From Marinilabiliaceae bacterium (lineage in GTDB: Bacteria > Bacteroidota > Bacteroidia > Bacteroidales > Marinilabiliaceae), in assembly GCA_016933045.1 (NCBI GenBank), contig JAFGBR010000050.1:62001-126000 (forward strand): a stretch of 64,000 nucleotides of DNA, written 5' to 3'. Of this stretch, positions 18,262 to 28,026 are shown piece after piece. Made by a program: the position numbers and the translations under genes. Each line of letters opens with the position of its first letter. The first letter of the stretch is position 1. The notes under the pieces were generated by a model. It was not told where the DNA came from. It was given only the letters and a program-made list of their open reading frames with translations, and did not search any database.

Positions 18262-19812
18262 GTGAATGCAGATCTGTTTATTGACGTAACTCCCGAAGGA
18301 ATGTCTGCAGCTCTGTTTGAGGACAAAAAACTGGTAGAACTCAGAAATGAGAAGAGTAACATTCAGTTTCAGGTTGGGGATATTTATTTGGCAACAATTA
18401 AAAAAACTATGCCCGGATTGAATGCCGCTTTTGTAAATGTCGGTTATGAAAAAGATGCATTTCTTCACTATTTAGACCTGGGTCCACAGGTTAAATCATT
18501 GCAAAAATTCCTCAAACAGGCTCAAACTAAAAAGGGAGCAGGAGCTTTCAGTAAACTAAAGCCGGAAAAAGACATTAATAAAGACGGTTCCATTCAGGAG
18601 GTTTTAGCCCCTGGACAAGAAATTTTGGTGCAAATAGCAAAAGAGCCTATATCTACAAAAGGCCCTCGATTGACTTCTGAACTATCAATTGCCGGAAGAA
18701 ACATGGTACTTATGCCATTCTCCGACAAAGTATCGGTTAGTCAAAAAATAAGTTCTGTTGAAGAACGGATTCGTTTAAAAAAATTGCTGCTTAGCATCAA
18801 ACCAAAAAATTATGGCATTATTGTACGTACCGTTGCCGAAGGCAAACGCGTAGCTGAACTCGACAAAGAATTGCGAACCCTTGTAAAACATTGGGAAGAA
18901 CACATTGAAAAAATTCGCGATATCAAATCTCCCGGTTTAGTGGTTGGTGAAATTGGCAGGGTTTCAGCCATATTAAGAGATATTCTTAATCCATCGTTTA
19001 ATAACATTGTTGTTAACGATCAGTTAGTATATCGCGAAATTAAAGAGTACGTATCATTAATTGCCCCCGACAGAGATAATATTGTAAAGTTGCACAAAAG
19101 TGAAATTCCAATTTTTGAGCAATACGGAGTAGATAAACAAACCAAATCACTGTTTGGAAAAACCGTTTCTTTTAAAAGTGGTGCTTACTTAATAATTGAA
19201 CATACTGAGGCACTACATGTTATTGATGTTAATAGTGGAAATCGATCGAAATCGGCTAACGATCAGGAGTCAAATGCACTTGAAGTAAATTTAGCTGCTG
19301 CTGATGAAATAGCACGACAATTACGACTTCGCGACATGGGTGGCATTATTGTTGTTGATTTTATTGACATGCAAAATAATGACAACCGCCAAAAGGTGTT
19401 TGACCAAATGAAAGAAGCAATGGCAAATGACAGGACTAAACACAATATCTTGCCTTTGAGTAAATTTGGACTTATGCAAATTACCAGACAAAGAGTACGT
19501 CCTGAATTAACTATTTCGACCGATGAAGTATGTCCGACTTGCTTAGGAACAGGAAAATCAGTAGCATCTATTATACTACCTGATCAAATTTTTACTGTTC
19601 TTAAAAATTTAGTGGAAGAAAAAAATATTAAGAAATTGACCCTGAGAGTACATCCATTTGTTTATGCTTACCTTAATAAAGGTTTCTTTTCCATAATTGG
19701 AAAATGGAAAAGAACTTTATCTCGAGGAATAAAGGTTGTACCATCCGCCTCACTTGGACTACTAGAATACAAAATATTTAGTGAAGATAAAAAAGAAGTT
19801 GACCTATCTTAG
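18262..19812 (+). CDS. rng: Ribonuclease G/E family endoribonuclease
   Basis: RNase G/E enzymes cut single-stranded AU-rich RNA and act in rRNA maturation and mRNA decay. The ~516-residue protein is of RNase G length, without the long RNase E scaffold tail. It has an S1-type region near the N-terminus (VGDIYLATIKKTMPGLNAAF), the catalytic Asp residues in DVNSGNRS and VVDFIDM, and the zinc-link CPTCLGTGKS. GTG 18262 gives the usual family N-terminus (VNADLFIDVTPEG) and leaves the preceding 19-bp hairpin outside the gene; ATG 18223 would begin directly at its base. The last codons form half of a terminator. Confidence 0.9.
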   Translation: MNADLFIDVTPEGMSAALFEDKKLVELRNEKSNIQFQVGDIYLATIKKTMPGLNAAFVNVGYEKDAFLHYLDLGPQVKSLQKFLKQAQTKKGAGAFSKLKPEKDINKDGSIQEVLAPGQEILVQIAKEPISTKGPRLTSELSIAGRNMVLMPFSDKVSVSQKISSVEERIRLKKLLLSIKPKNYGIIVRTVAEGKRVAELDKELRTLVKHWEEHIEKIRDIKSPGLVVGEIGRVSAILRDILNPSFNNIVVNDQLVYREIKEYVSLIAPDRDNIVKLHKSEIPIFEQYGVDKQTKSLFGKTVSFKSGAYLIIEHTEALHVIDVNSGNRSKSANDQESNALEVNLAAADEIARQLRLRDMGGIIVVDFIDMQNNDNRQKVFDQMKEAMANDRTKHNILPLSKFGLMQITRQRVRPELTISTDEVCPTCLGTGKSVASIILPDQIFTVLKNLVEEKNIKKLTLRVHPFVYAYLNKGFFSIIGKWKRTLSRGIKVVPSASLGLLEYKIFSEDKKEVDLS

Positions 19813-19830
19813 GCCAACTTCTTTTGTTTT
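19791..19830 (+). terminator. Terminator overlapping the end of the RNase G gene
   Basis: AAAAGAAGTTG at 19791-19801, inside the coding sequence, pairs with CAACTTCTTTT at 19815-19825 (11 bp, plus a CC/GG extension), followed by GTTTT. The stop codon lies in the loop, so coding and terminating functions share bases. Confidence 0.75.
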
Positions 19831-19889
19831 AAAAAGTTATTTTTTGTTTAAAAACAATAATATTAGTGTTAATATGTAAGCAGATTACC

Positions 19890-19897
19890 TATTTTTG
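19890..19897 (+). promoter_or_regulatory. Candidate -7 promoter element for pckA
   Basis: TATTTTTG matches TAnnTTTG. It would give pckA a leader of about 125 bases, in which no clear structure is seen. No good -33 box is present. Confidence 0.4.
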
Positions 19898-20026
19898 TAA
19901 TGTTTAATTTAAAATCATTAAGAATTAGTTATAATTATATCCAAATAAAGCTCGTATTATTAAAAATTTTATATTTTTAGCAACAAATTTTTAAAGTTAA
20001 TATTAATCATTTTAAGTTTTTAAACA

Positions 20027-21640
20027 ATGAGTACAATAACCCCACAGACATTAGAAAAGTACGGCATTAAAGATGTAAAAGAAGTTGTTTACAATCCATC
20101 TTACGAACAACTTTTCGAAGAGGAAATGAAACCTGAATTAGAGGGTTTTGAAAAAGGACAGTTAACAGAACTTGATGCTGTAAATGTAATGACAGGTATT
20201 TTTACTGGTCGTTCCCCTAAAGATAAATATATTGTTAAAGATGACACTACAAAGGATACTATTTGGTGGACATCAGATCAGGCAAAAAACGACAACAAAC
20301 CAGTTTCTATTGACGTTTGGAATGATTTAAAAGCAAACACCGTCAAACAATTATCAGGAAAAAGGTTATTTGTAATGGATACTTTTTGCGGTGCTAATCC
20401 TGATTCCAGATTAAAAGTTCGTTTTATTATGGAAGTGGCTTGGCAAGCTCATTTTGTTAAAAACATGTTTATTCGTCCTTCAGAGGAAGAATTAGCAAAT
20501 TATGGCGAACCTGATTTTGTTTCATTAAATGCTTCTAAAACAACAAATCCAAAATGGAAAGAACAAGGATTAAACTCTGAAGTATATACAGTGTTTAATT
20601 TAACTGAGAAAATGCATGTTGTTGGTGGTTCATGGTATGGCGGTGAGATGAAAAAAGGATTATTCGCAATGATGAACTACTATTTACCATTAAACGGAAT
20701 GGCTTCTATGCACTGTTCTGCTAATGTTGGTAAAGCTGGTGATGTTGCAATTTTCTTTGGTCTGTCTGGAACCGGAAAAACAACTCTATCAACCGATTCA
20801 AACCGCGCTTTAATTGGTGATGATGAACATGGTTGGGACAATGACGGTATATTTAATTTTGAAGGTGGTTGCTATGCCAAAACTATTAAACTTGATAAAG
20901 ATTCAGAACCTGAAATTTTCGCGGCCATCAAACGAAATGCTTTATTAGAAAATGTTACTGTTGATAATAATGGAAAAATTGACTTTAACGATGGCTCTGT
21001 AACAGAAAACACTCGTGTTTCTTACCCAATAGATCATATCGATAATATTGTACGCCCTGTTTCTAAAGCAGGTCATGCAAAAAAAGTTATTTTCCTTTCT
21101 GCTGATGCATTTGGCGTTTTACCTCCGGTTTCGAAATTAACTCCTGAACAAACTAAATACCATTTCTTATCAGGATTTACTGCAAAACTTGCAGGTACTG
21201 AGCGTGGTATTACTGAACCAACTCCTACTTTCTCTGCATGTTTTGGAGCTGCTTTCTTATCTCTTCACCCAACTAAATACGGTCAGGAATTAGTTAAAAA
21301 AATGAATGAGCACGGAGCAGAAGCTTATTTGGTTAATACAGGATGGAATGGTACCGGAAAACGCATATCTATTAAAGATACCCGTGGTATTATTAATGCA
21401 ATTTTAGATGGATCTATCGAAAAAGCTGAAACAAAAAAAGTACCTATCTTCAACCTCGAAGTTCCAACATCGTTGCCCGGAGTTGATCCAAAAATTCTTG
21501 ATCCTCGCGACACTTATGCTGATGCTTCAGAATGGGAAAGAAGAGCAAAAGATTTAGGATCTCGCTTTGTGAAAAACTTTGAAAAATATACCGATAATGA
21601 AGAAGGAAAAGCTCTAGTTGCAGCCGGACCTCAATTATAA
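20027..21640 (+). CDS. pckA: Phosphoenolpyruvate carboxykinase (ATP)
   Basis: PckA interconverts oxaloacetate and PEP with ATP/ADP, for gluconeogenesis or for succinate-forming fermentation. The 537-residue protein matches the ATP-type family in length and motifs: [11 protein letters not shown] near residue 60, the kinase-1a P-loop [13 protein letters not shown] at ~245-257, the metal-binding IGDDEHGWD, and '[17 protein letters not shown]' further on. It stands alone between its own leader and a strong bidirectional terminator. Confidence 0.97.
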   Translation: MSTITPQTLEKYGIKDVKEVVYNPSYEQLFEEEMKPELEGFEKGQLTELDAVNVMTGIFTGRSPKDKYIVKDDTTKDTIWWTSDQAKNDNKPVSIDVWNDLKANTVKQLSGKRLFVMDTFCGANPDSRLKVRFIMEVAWQAHFVKNMFIRPSEEELANYGEPDFVSLNASKTTNPKWKEQGLNSEVYTVFNLTEKMHVVGGSWYGGEMKKGLFAMMNYYLPLNGMASMHCSANVGKAGDVAIFFGLSGTGKTTLSTDSNRALIGDDEHGWDNDGIFNFEGGCYAKTIKLDKDSEPEIFAAIKRNALLENVTVDNNGKIDFNDGSVTENTRVSYPIDHIDNIVRPVSKAGHAKKVIFLSADAFGVLPPVSKLTPEQTKYHFLSGFTAKLAGTERGITEPTPTFSACFGAAFLSLHPTKYGQELVKKMNEHGAEAYLVNTGWNGTGKRISIKDTRGIINAILDGSIEKAETKKVPIFNLEVPTSLPGVDPKILDPRDTYADASEWERRAKDLGSRFVKNFEKYTDNEEGKALVAAGPQL

Positions 21641-21654
21641 TATTTATACCATTT

Positions 21655-21696
21655 AAAAAAGAGAGGCTGTTCAATGTGAGCAGCCTCTCTTTTTTT
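21655..21696. terminator. Bidirectional terminator between pckA and the GH95 gene
   Basis: A 15-bp stem (AAAAAAGAGAGGCTG at 21655-21669 with its complement at 21681-21695) has an 11-base loop and flanking A- and T-tracts. Its right end overlaps the stop codon of the converging GH95 gene. Confidence 0.9.
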
Positions 21697-24112
21697 AAAT
21701 TACCAATTCCTTATTTAAAACAGTTATTTCACCCTTTTTCGAGGAAATACTAATTTCTTTTCCACGATATTTAACCTTAAATGAGTTTCCGCATAAATTA
21801 GTAATTGTAGCCTGTTGTAATTCTCCATCTTTCCAATTTATTGACACTTCGTAACCTCCCCTGGCTTTAATACCTCTTATAGTGCCATGAGGCCACGCTC
21901 CAGGCAAAGCAGGCAATAAATAAATCACATTCTCATCCGACTGCATAAGCATTTCAATAACAGCAGCCGACCCTCCAAAATTTCCATCAATTTGAAATGG
22001 AGGATGTGCATCAAATAAATTTGGATATGTGCCTCCTCCATGATTATTGGTTCGAATAGCATCGGGCTCAACATAACGCAATAATTCCCTGTACATTTTA
22101 TATGCCCGGTCGCCATCTAATAAACGCGCCCAAAGATTTATCCTCCAACCCTTTGACCACCCTGTAGTTTCATCTCCCTTTATCTCCAATGCTTGCTTAC
22201 AAGCTTTAGCCAATTCAGGCGTTTTTATAGGTGAGATATGATTGTCGGGATATAAACCAAACAAATGTGATTGATGTCTGTGTTTCGGATCTTGATCTTT
22301 CCAGTCATGATTCCACTCCTGTAAACTTCCATCTTTACCTATTTGATATGGATACAGCTGCTCATAAGCTTCCAAAATTTGTCGTCTAAAAACCTCATCT
22401 CTGCTTAATCGTTCCGAAGCCTCAATTACATGTGAAAAACAAGCACGAATCATAGCCAAATCAGATGTTGCTCCATAAAGAGTAGCTCCACAATAACCAT
22501 CTGGCGTTATATATTTATTTTCGGGCGATGTAGATGGTGATGTAACTAAATTACCTTTCCCATCATCAACCAAACAACCTAAACAAAATTGCGCTGCCCC
22601 TTTCATTATGTCATAAGCATAATCAGACAAAAAGACTGAATCCTGAGAAAACAAATAATGCTCCCAAAGATGAGTACTTAACCAAGCACTTCCCATATAC
22701 CAATTTGCCCAAACTGGATCTCCGTTCCCAAAATCACCTACCGGATTTGTCATAGCCCATATATCGGAATTATGCGCAACCATCCATCCATTATCTATTC
22801 CCAAAAAGTTTTTTGCTGAATATTTACCCGATTTAGCCAGGTTTCCTATAAAACCCAATAACGATTGATGCATTTCTGGCAGGTTTCCGGTTTCTGCCAT
22901 CCAATAATTCTCTTCAACATTAATATTTGTAGTATAATTACTACTCCACGGCGGCCTTATATATGGATTCCAAATACCTTGTAAATTAGCCGGAACATTT
23001 GGCGTTCGCGAACTACTTATTAATAAATAACGCCCGTATTGAAAATAAAGTGCCTCAAGATAATTATCAACTTCACCTTTTGAATAACGAAGCAATCGTT
23101 CATCGGTTGGAATATGTTGATATAAATTATTACCAAGATCGAATGAAACCCTACTAAATAGTGATTGGTAATCATCTAAATGAGATTGTTTTAATTCAGA
23201 ATAACTTAATGCACTAACCTTATCAAGTTGTTCCAAAGCTATCGTTTCACTATTTAACCCATCGGTTGCAGGATTACGATCAAATCCATTAAAACTGTTA
23301 GCTATTGACACAAGCAATAATGCTTCACTCCCATTTTTCAAATGTATCGAACTATCAGAAACTGTAATTTTACCATCAGTAGAAATAATTTTCGCTAATG
23401 AAGTAAAACGTGTACCTTTCGATTTATCAAATACAACTGCATTAGAAATATCACCCCTGTAATTAGGTTCAGATTTTACAGGTGCATACCCTACAGCTTT
23501 TAAAATACCGTCTTGGTTAAATAATTTATAATTTAACTGGCTTTCAAAATTGATACTAAATGATAAGGCATCTTTTTTTGATGACTTGATTTTAACAACT
23601 AAACATTTATGAGGATATGATACAAAATATTCTCTCGTATATTCTACTCCATTTATCTGATATTCAACTTTTGAAATAGCATTATTTAACAATAACGATC
23701 GTTTATACTTTTCAGCAGGTAAACTATGTACGAAATGTAATTTTAAAGTACCTAAAGGTGCATAAGATTCCGAAAATTTACCTTGAATATTTCGTTGCAA
23801 ATCATCAGCTTTTTGGTAATCCTCATCTTTTAATGCAGCACGAATTTCAGAAATATATTTGTGTGCATCTGTATTAATTGTGGTATCAACAGGCTCTCCA
23901 GTCCATAGAGATGCATGATTTAAAAATATTTTATCATCTTCAATCCCTCCAAATACCGTAGCTCCTATTTGACCATTACCTAATACAAGAGTCTCTTCAA
24001 AATGTAATGCCGGTTTATTATACCATAATTCATATATAAGAAATTTCTTTTTATCGAAATGACAACCATAAAAAACTAAACTCAATAATAAAAATAAAAA
24101 ATGTGTCTTCAT
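21695..24112 (-). CDS. GH95 family glycoside hydrolase lipoprotein (alpha-L-fucosidase or alpha-L-galactosidase)
   Basis: GH95 enzymes release terminal L-fucose or L-galactose by inversion. The 805-residue protein starts with a lipoprotein signal (box VFYGC, Cys17), then the N-terminal beta-sandwich domain (~30-270), an (alpha/alpha)6 barrel and a C-terminal beta domain. Expected catalytic elements are present: the Glu in SPENKY, the Asn pair N396/N398 in TTNINVE, and the Asp in QIDGNFGG. At the place where the bifidobacterial 1,2-fucosidase has a His two residues before the first Asn, this protein has Thr394, a change reported for L-galactosidases. It has no susCD or other PUL partner nearby. 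Confidence 0.9.
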   Translation of the reverse strand: MKTHFLFLLLSLVFYGCHFDKKKFLIYELWYNKPALHFEETLVLGNGQIGATVFGGIEDDKIFLNHASLWTGEPVDTTINTDAHKYISEIRAALKDEDYQKADDLQRNIQGKFSESYAPLGTLKLHFVHSLPAEKYKRSLLLNNAISKVEYQINGVEYTREYFVSYPHKCLVVKIKSSKKDALSFSINFESQLNYKLFNQDGILKAVGYAPVKSEPNYRGDISNAVVFDKSKGTRFTSLAKIISTDGKITVSDSSIHLKNGSEALLLVSIANSFNGFDRNPATDGLNSETIALEQLDKVSALSYSELKQSHLDDYQSLFSRVSFDLGNNLYQHIPTDERLLRYSKGEVDNYLEALYFQYGRYLLISSSRTPNVPANLQGIWNPYIRPPWSSNYTTNINVEENYWMAETGNLPEMHQSLLGFIGNLAKSGKYSAKNFLGIDNGWMVAHNSDIWAMTNPVGDFGNGDPVWANWYMGSAWLSTHLWEHYLFSQDSVFLSDYAYDIMKGAAQFCLGCLVDDGKGNLVTSPSTSPENKYITPDGYCGATLYGATSDLAMIRACFSHVIEASERLSRDEVFRRQILEAYEQLYPYQIGKDGSLQEWNHDWKDQDPKHRHQSHLFGLYPDNHISPIKTPELAKACKQALEIKGDETTGWSKGWRINLWARLLDGDRAYKMYRELLRYVEPDAIRTNNHGGGTYPNLFDAHPPFQIDGNFGGSAAVIEMLMQSDENVIYLLPALPGAWPHGTIRGIKARGGYEVSINWKDGELQQATITNLCGNSFKVKYRGKEISISSKKGEITVLNKELVI

Positions 24113-24269
24113 AATGCAGCCTACTTATTGATATATGTGAAAATACGAACTTAACTGTTAATTCTAAAATATCGAGTTTATATTTTCAAAAACAACATGT
24201 TATAATAAATATTTTTATTATTTTAAATAGTATATTATTAAAAAACAGTTTTTTACTATTTAAAACACT

Positions 24270-25328
24270 ATGTCAATTCATCAGCTTAATAAATCATTAA
24301 TTCCTTTAAAAACAAAAAAAGGTACTTTCCATCTAAGTGATTTTCTTATACTATTAAACGAAGAAGAAAAATACTTTTCCGGTGAACAACACAATACAAA
24401 ACTAATGTTTACCCGTTTAAGAAAGATATTTTACGACAACTACGGTTGGAACACCCAATTAATAAGGGGAACATCTCACATCGAAGGTCGTTACGAAGTT
24501 AAATTAATACTCGAAAAACCAGCAGATAACAATTGCAGTAATTTTCATCCTACAAGATTTGTTAGAAAAGTAACTGTACGAGCTAATGACCGACTGAATC
24601 CTAACGCTGGTTCAACTCCCGAAATATATGCAAATCAAAACCAACAAGTTATACTGCCCAATGGTTTATATTGCGATATAGGACATGTACTTGGAGGAAT
24701 TGATGCTTATAACCATAAGGCTCCGGTAACTCCTTTACCAAATTGGTTAATGTTTATAAAACATTTTTTCCCATTAGTTAATAGTAATGTTGATGTGGCA
24801 ACATGGTTGGGTGATATAGCCAGTGTGTCGGGTGAGTTTTTATTCAAACACATTGAAACAGGTAAAAAACTAAACAAAACTCAAATGCAAAATATTATTA
24901 ATGAATATTCTCCCGGAGTTGATTTATTAGGCGATATTGATCCATATATTATATGCCAGATATACAACACAAAAGCATCTAAAGGGCTAAGAGTTACCGA
25001 AATATTAAATGATTTTTATGAAAAAAATGGGCTAGGATATTATTACAGCACGATGAGATTTCAATTGTTTGCTCATTTAATAGGATTAAAAAACTGGAAT
25101 GGAATATGCTTTTCAAATGAAAAAGAGTGGGCTTTATTTTATTCAAAACAATTAAAAAATAATATTGCCTTCTATATTTTTAGCCGTTGTAAAAATTTTA
25201 AAGGCTTATTATTAGCTTTAATAACCTGGCTTGGCGGATATAAAAATACATTAATGGGAAATCAATTATTATCCCTATTTATTGACTTAATAAAACAAAA
25301 AATTTCTACAGAAACTAAAACATTATAA
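24270..25328 (+). CDS. Conserved-looking protein of unknown function with a DIGHVLGGIDA motif
   Basis: I do not recognise this 352-residue protein. It has no signal peptide. Two striking segments look conserved: GLYCDIGHVLGGIDAYNH at about residues 131-148 and VDVATWLGDIASVSGEF at ~176-192; Asp, His and Asp in the first could bind a metal or act in catalysis, but this is conjecture. The N-terminal third is basic and polar, with 'HIEGRYEVKLIL' and a following beta-rich stretch; the C-terminal ~120 residues are helical, with a hydrophobic stretch 'FKGLLLALITWLGGYK' near 315. It stands alone between a divergent GH95 gene and a helicase gene on the same strand. Confidence 0.7.
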   Translation: MSIHQLNKSLIPLKTKKGTFHLSDFLILLNEEEKYFSGEQHNTKLMFTRLRKIFYDNYGWNTQLIRGTSHIEGRYEVKLILEKPADNNCSNFHPTRFVRKVTVRANDRLNPNAGSTPEIYANQNQQVILPNGLYCDIGHVLGGIDAYNHKAPVTPLPNWLMFIKHFFPLVNSNVDVATWLGDIASVSGEFLFKHIETGKKLNKTQMQNIINEYSPGVDLLGDIDPYIICQIYNTKASKGLRVTEILNDFYEKNGLGYYYSTMRFQLFAHLIGLKNWNGICFSNEKEWALFYSKQLKNNIAFYIFSRCKNFKGLLLALITWLGGYKNTLMGNQLLSLFIDLIKQKISTETKTL

Positions 25329-25421
25329 ATAATACCAACAACAACAGCTCATAAGAAACCTAATACCCATATAAAAAGGCTACTAAAAAACTTATTCTTC
25401 AATATATTCATAAAGAAGCCC

Positions 25422-25429
25422 TATTTTTG
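25422..25429 (+). promoter_or_regulatory. Candidate -7 promoter element for the DEAD-box helicase gene
   Basis: TATTTTTG fits TAnnTTTG and lies 19 bases before the ATG, so the leader would be short. No clear -33 box. Confidence 0.45.
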
Positions 25430-25447
25430 TAAAAAATAATAACAATA

Positions 25448-26800
25448 ATGAATTCATTCAACGAATTAAACCTACCTAAACAATTATTTAGGGCTATTGA
25501 AGATTTAGGATTTATAAAGCCTACCCCTATTCAGGCTAAGACATATTCAATTATTCTTTCAGGACGAGATATTGTTGGCATTGCACAAACCGGCACCGGC
25601 AAAACATTAGCATTTATGCTGCCATTATTACAAAACATCAAATTTTCTAAAGATGGCAATCCTCGAATAGTTGTTATTGCCCCTACTCGCGAACTTGTTA
25701 TTCAATTAGTAGATCAAATAAAAAACTACACAAAATACACAAGTTTAAGAGTATGCGGTGTTTACGGTGGCGTAAAAATGGGAACTCATATCGAACTGGT
25801 TCAAAACGGAGTTGACATATTAGTTGCTACTCCGGCACGAATCTACGACCTAACCATTTCTAAAGCACTAATACTTAAACATGTAAATAAACTGGTAATA
25901 GACGAAGTAGACATAATGCTCGACCTGGGGTATCTGTTTCAATTAAAAAACATTTTCGACTTACTCCCAACTCGCCGTCAAAACATAATGTTCTCGGCAA
26001 CCATGACTGAAGAAATTGACGCATTACTAGATAATTTCTTCACAGCTCCCGAACGAGTTTCAATTGCAGTTAGCGGTACCCGCTTAGAAAACATAAACCA
26101 ACAATGCTATGAAGTTAAAAACTTTAACACAAAAATAAATCTTTTAAAACACCTGTTAAACGATAAGGAAAACTACAAAAAAGTATTGGTTTTTGTATCA
26201 AATAAAACTCGAGCCGATCTTCTTTTTGAATCATTACAAATAGGTTTTGTAAATGATGTTTGCTTGATACATTCAGGTAAAACACAAAACTTCAGAATTA
26301 ATTCGCTACAACAATTTTCCAACAACGAATGCAGAATAATGGTATCAACCGACATTATGGCCCGCGGCATTGATGTTGATGACATTTCTCATGTAATAAA
26401 TTTTGATACACCTCACTATCCCGAAAACTACATTCATCGAATTGGTCGTACCGGAAGAGCCAAAAAACTTGGTAATTCCTTATTATTTTACACCCAAGCC
26501 GAGAAAGAGTATAAAGATAATATTGAAAAACTGATGAATTACATAATTCCAACAGTTGAATTCCCCAATAATGTAACTATTTCATCAGAACTTATTGCCG
26601 AAGAAAAACCAAAGCCTATTGAATTTGACAAACCAGTTGTATTTGAAAAAGAATTAGTAGGATCTGCTTTTCATGAAAAAAAAGAACATAACAAAAAAAC
26701 AAACATGGGAGGATCGTACCGTAAAAAAATAAAGGAAAAATATAAAAAACCAAAAACAAAAGGAGATAAGAATTTTAACAAACGTCGTAAGAAACAATAA
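25448..26800 (+). CDS. DEAD-box RNA helicase
   Basis: DEAD-box proteins unwind short RNA duplexes with ATP, in ribosome assembly or RNA decay. The 450-residue protein has all motifs in order: PTPIQ (Q motif), AQTGTGKT (I), PTRELV (Ia), DEVD in place of DEAD (II, ~residue 156), SAT (III), VFVSNK (IV), STDIMARGID (V) and HRIGRTGR (VI). The last ~75 residues are a basic, lysine-rich tail that probably binds RNA. The Val in motif II is tolerated in this family. It is monocistronic in appearance. Confidence 0.94.
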   Translation: MNSFNELNLPKQLFRAIEDLGFIKPTPIQAKTYSIILSGRDIVGIAQTGTGKTLAFMLPLLQNIKFSKDGNPRIVVIAPTRELVIQLVDQIKNYTKYTSLRVCGVYGGVKMGTHIELVQNGVDILVATPARIYDLTISKALILKHVNKLVIDEVDIMLDLGYLFQLKNIFDLLPTRRQNIMFSATMTEEIDALLDNFFTAPERVSIAVSGTRLENINQQCYEVKNFNTKINLLKHLLNDKENYKKVLVFVSNKTRADLLFESLQIGFVNDVCLIHSGKTQNFRINSLQQFSNNECRIMVSTDIMARGIDVDDISHVINFDTPHYPENYIHRIGRTGRAKKLGNSLLFYTQAEKEYKDNIEKLMNYIIPTVEFPNNVTISSELIAEEKPKPIEFDKPVVFEKELVGSAFHEKKEHNKKTNMGGSYRKKIKEKYKKPKTKGDKNFNKRRKKQ

Positions 26801-26811
26801 AGTTATCTTAC

Positions 26812-26819
26812 TATATTTG
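26812..26819 (+). promoter_or_regulatory. Candidate -7 promoter element for the DUF4861 gene
   Basis: TATATTTG fits TAnnTTTG and lies 22 bases before the ATG at 26842 and 11 bases after the helicase stop codon. Confidence 0.5.
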
Positions 26820-26841
26820 TTCAAACACAAAAAAAATTGTC

Positions 26842-27699
26842 ATGAATAAACTCTTAGTATCATTTTACGCACTACTACTAACAGGTTGTGTTTCGGCTCA
26901 AAACTTAACAGATATTAGTCTTCAATGGAAAGACAGCGACAAACAAGAAACATCTATTTCATCAGAAACAGGTGACTTATACAAAAAATTAAACCACCAC
27001 GGCCCTGCTATTGAAAACGAATGGATAGGACTTAGATTATATTTCGATCACAAGGTTGCTATTGATGTTTACAATAAAACAAAACCTCAGTTAGAACTTG
27101 CAACAACTCATTGGTACCCTACTACCGAGCAACAAGAAAAAGGCTGGGGAGCCGACCAATACAAAGTTGGCTCTACAGTTGGCATGGGAGGTGTTCGATT
27201 ATGGGATGGAGAAAAACCTCAATTTCTTAGCCCTATAACTAAAAGAACTGCTCGTGTTCGTAAAGAAGCAAATATCTCGTACATGGAAATGCTAAGCGAA
27301 GGCATACCATACAAGGGCGATACAATAGATGTTTTAGTTCGTGTTACAGTTTTTTCCGGAATCCGTGAAGCTAAGGTTGAAGCATTCGCGTTAAGCAATA
27401 AACCGGTACAATTTTTAACCGGAATTAACTATCACGATGGCACACAAACAAAACAAGGCAAAAACTACATTGCAACCTGGGGTATTCACCCCGAAGACGT
27501 TGCTGCTTTCCAATTAAATATTGGATCTGCAATTATTTACAATCCTGATAATTATGAAAGAGTTGAAAAAGCAGCAAAAGAATATGAATTAATATCTAAA
27601 CCAACAAAATACCTGGAAACATGGGTTACCTCGGCATGCGAAAAAGAAAAAAAATTAAACTCAATGGATGAATTTATTAGTTATCTTGAAACCAAATAA
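26842..27699 (+). CDS. Exported DUF4861-like protein
   Basis: The 285-residue protein has an N-terminal signal sequence whose end LLLTGCVSAQ could be read as a lipoprotein box (LTGC) or as a signal-peptidase I site (VSA-Q). The body is beta-rich and resembles the DUF4861 family, recognised from the core 'GWGADQYKVGSTVGMGG' and the motif 'GLRLYFDHKVAIDVYNK'. Some DUF4861 proteins occur in polysaccharide-use loci, so a role on a glycan is possible but not shown. It is shorter than many family members. It has its own promoter-like element and a strong terminator. Confidence 0.72.
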   Translation: MNKLLVSFYALLLTGCVSAQNLTDISLQWKDSDKQETSISSETGDLYKKLNHHGPAIENEWIGLRLYFDHKVAIDVYNKTKPQLELATTHWYPTTEQQEKGWGADQYKVGSTVGMGGVRLWDGEKPQFLSPITKRTARVRKEANISYMEMLSEGIPYKGDTIDVLVRVTVFSGIREAKVEAFALSNKPVQFLTGINYHDGTQTKQGKNYIATWGIHPEDVAAFQLNIGSAIIYNPDNYERVEKAAKEYELISKPTKYLETWVTSACEKEKKLNSMDEFISYLETK

Positions 27700-27734
27700 A
27701 TTATTAATTAAATAATATTTATTTTATAAAAAAT

Positions 27735-27759
27735 AAAAAGACCCATTATGGGTCTTTTT
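27735..27759. terminator. Terminator after the DUF4861 gene
   Basis: AAAAAGACCCA (27735-27745) pairs perfectly with TGGGTCTTTTT (27749-27759) around a TTA loop. The A/T-tracts allow use from both sides. Confidence 0.9.
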
Positions 27760-27986
27760 ACTTCTGGATTCATTTATCTGACTTAAGGGAAAGGGTCATT
27801 CAATTTTGATGAACTAAAATTATAAAAAAAATTAAATAATTTTCACTTTTAAGTTAATATTTTCAACTTTTTTTAACATTTACCACTAAAGCCCTATTAA
27901 ATCAATAAATACTAAAAAATTAATCATATTAATCTGCTCTTTTTAAAAGAAAAGCAAAATGAAACCAAATTAAATTTTGCTGCATA
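27760..27986. other. AT-rich gap between two terminators
   Basis: The 327-base space between the DUF4861 gene and ahcY holds one terminator at each end. The AT-rich middle has no reading frame of note, no clear promoter, and no RNA gene that I can see. Confidence 0.5.
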
Positions 27987-28016
27987 AAAAAAAAGCTGCC
28001 TTTTTAGACAGCTTCT
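27987..28016 (-). terminator. Terminator after ahcY
   Basis: On the minus strand AAGCTG and CAGCTT form a stem around a TCTAAAAAGG-type loop, followed by a run of nine T residues. It lies 10 bases past the ahcY stop codon. Confidence 0.8.
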
Positions 28017-28026
28017 TTTTTATTAA

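Noticed and set aside
21695-24112. Polysaccharide utilisation locus around the GH95 gene
   Set aside because: No susC/susD, regulator or second glycosidase is adjacent; the gene is flanked by pckA and an unknown gene.
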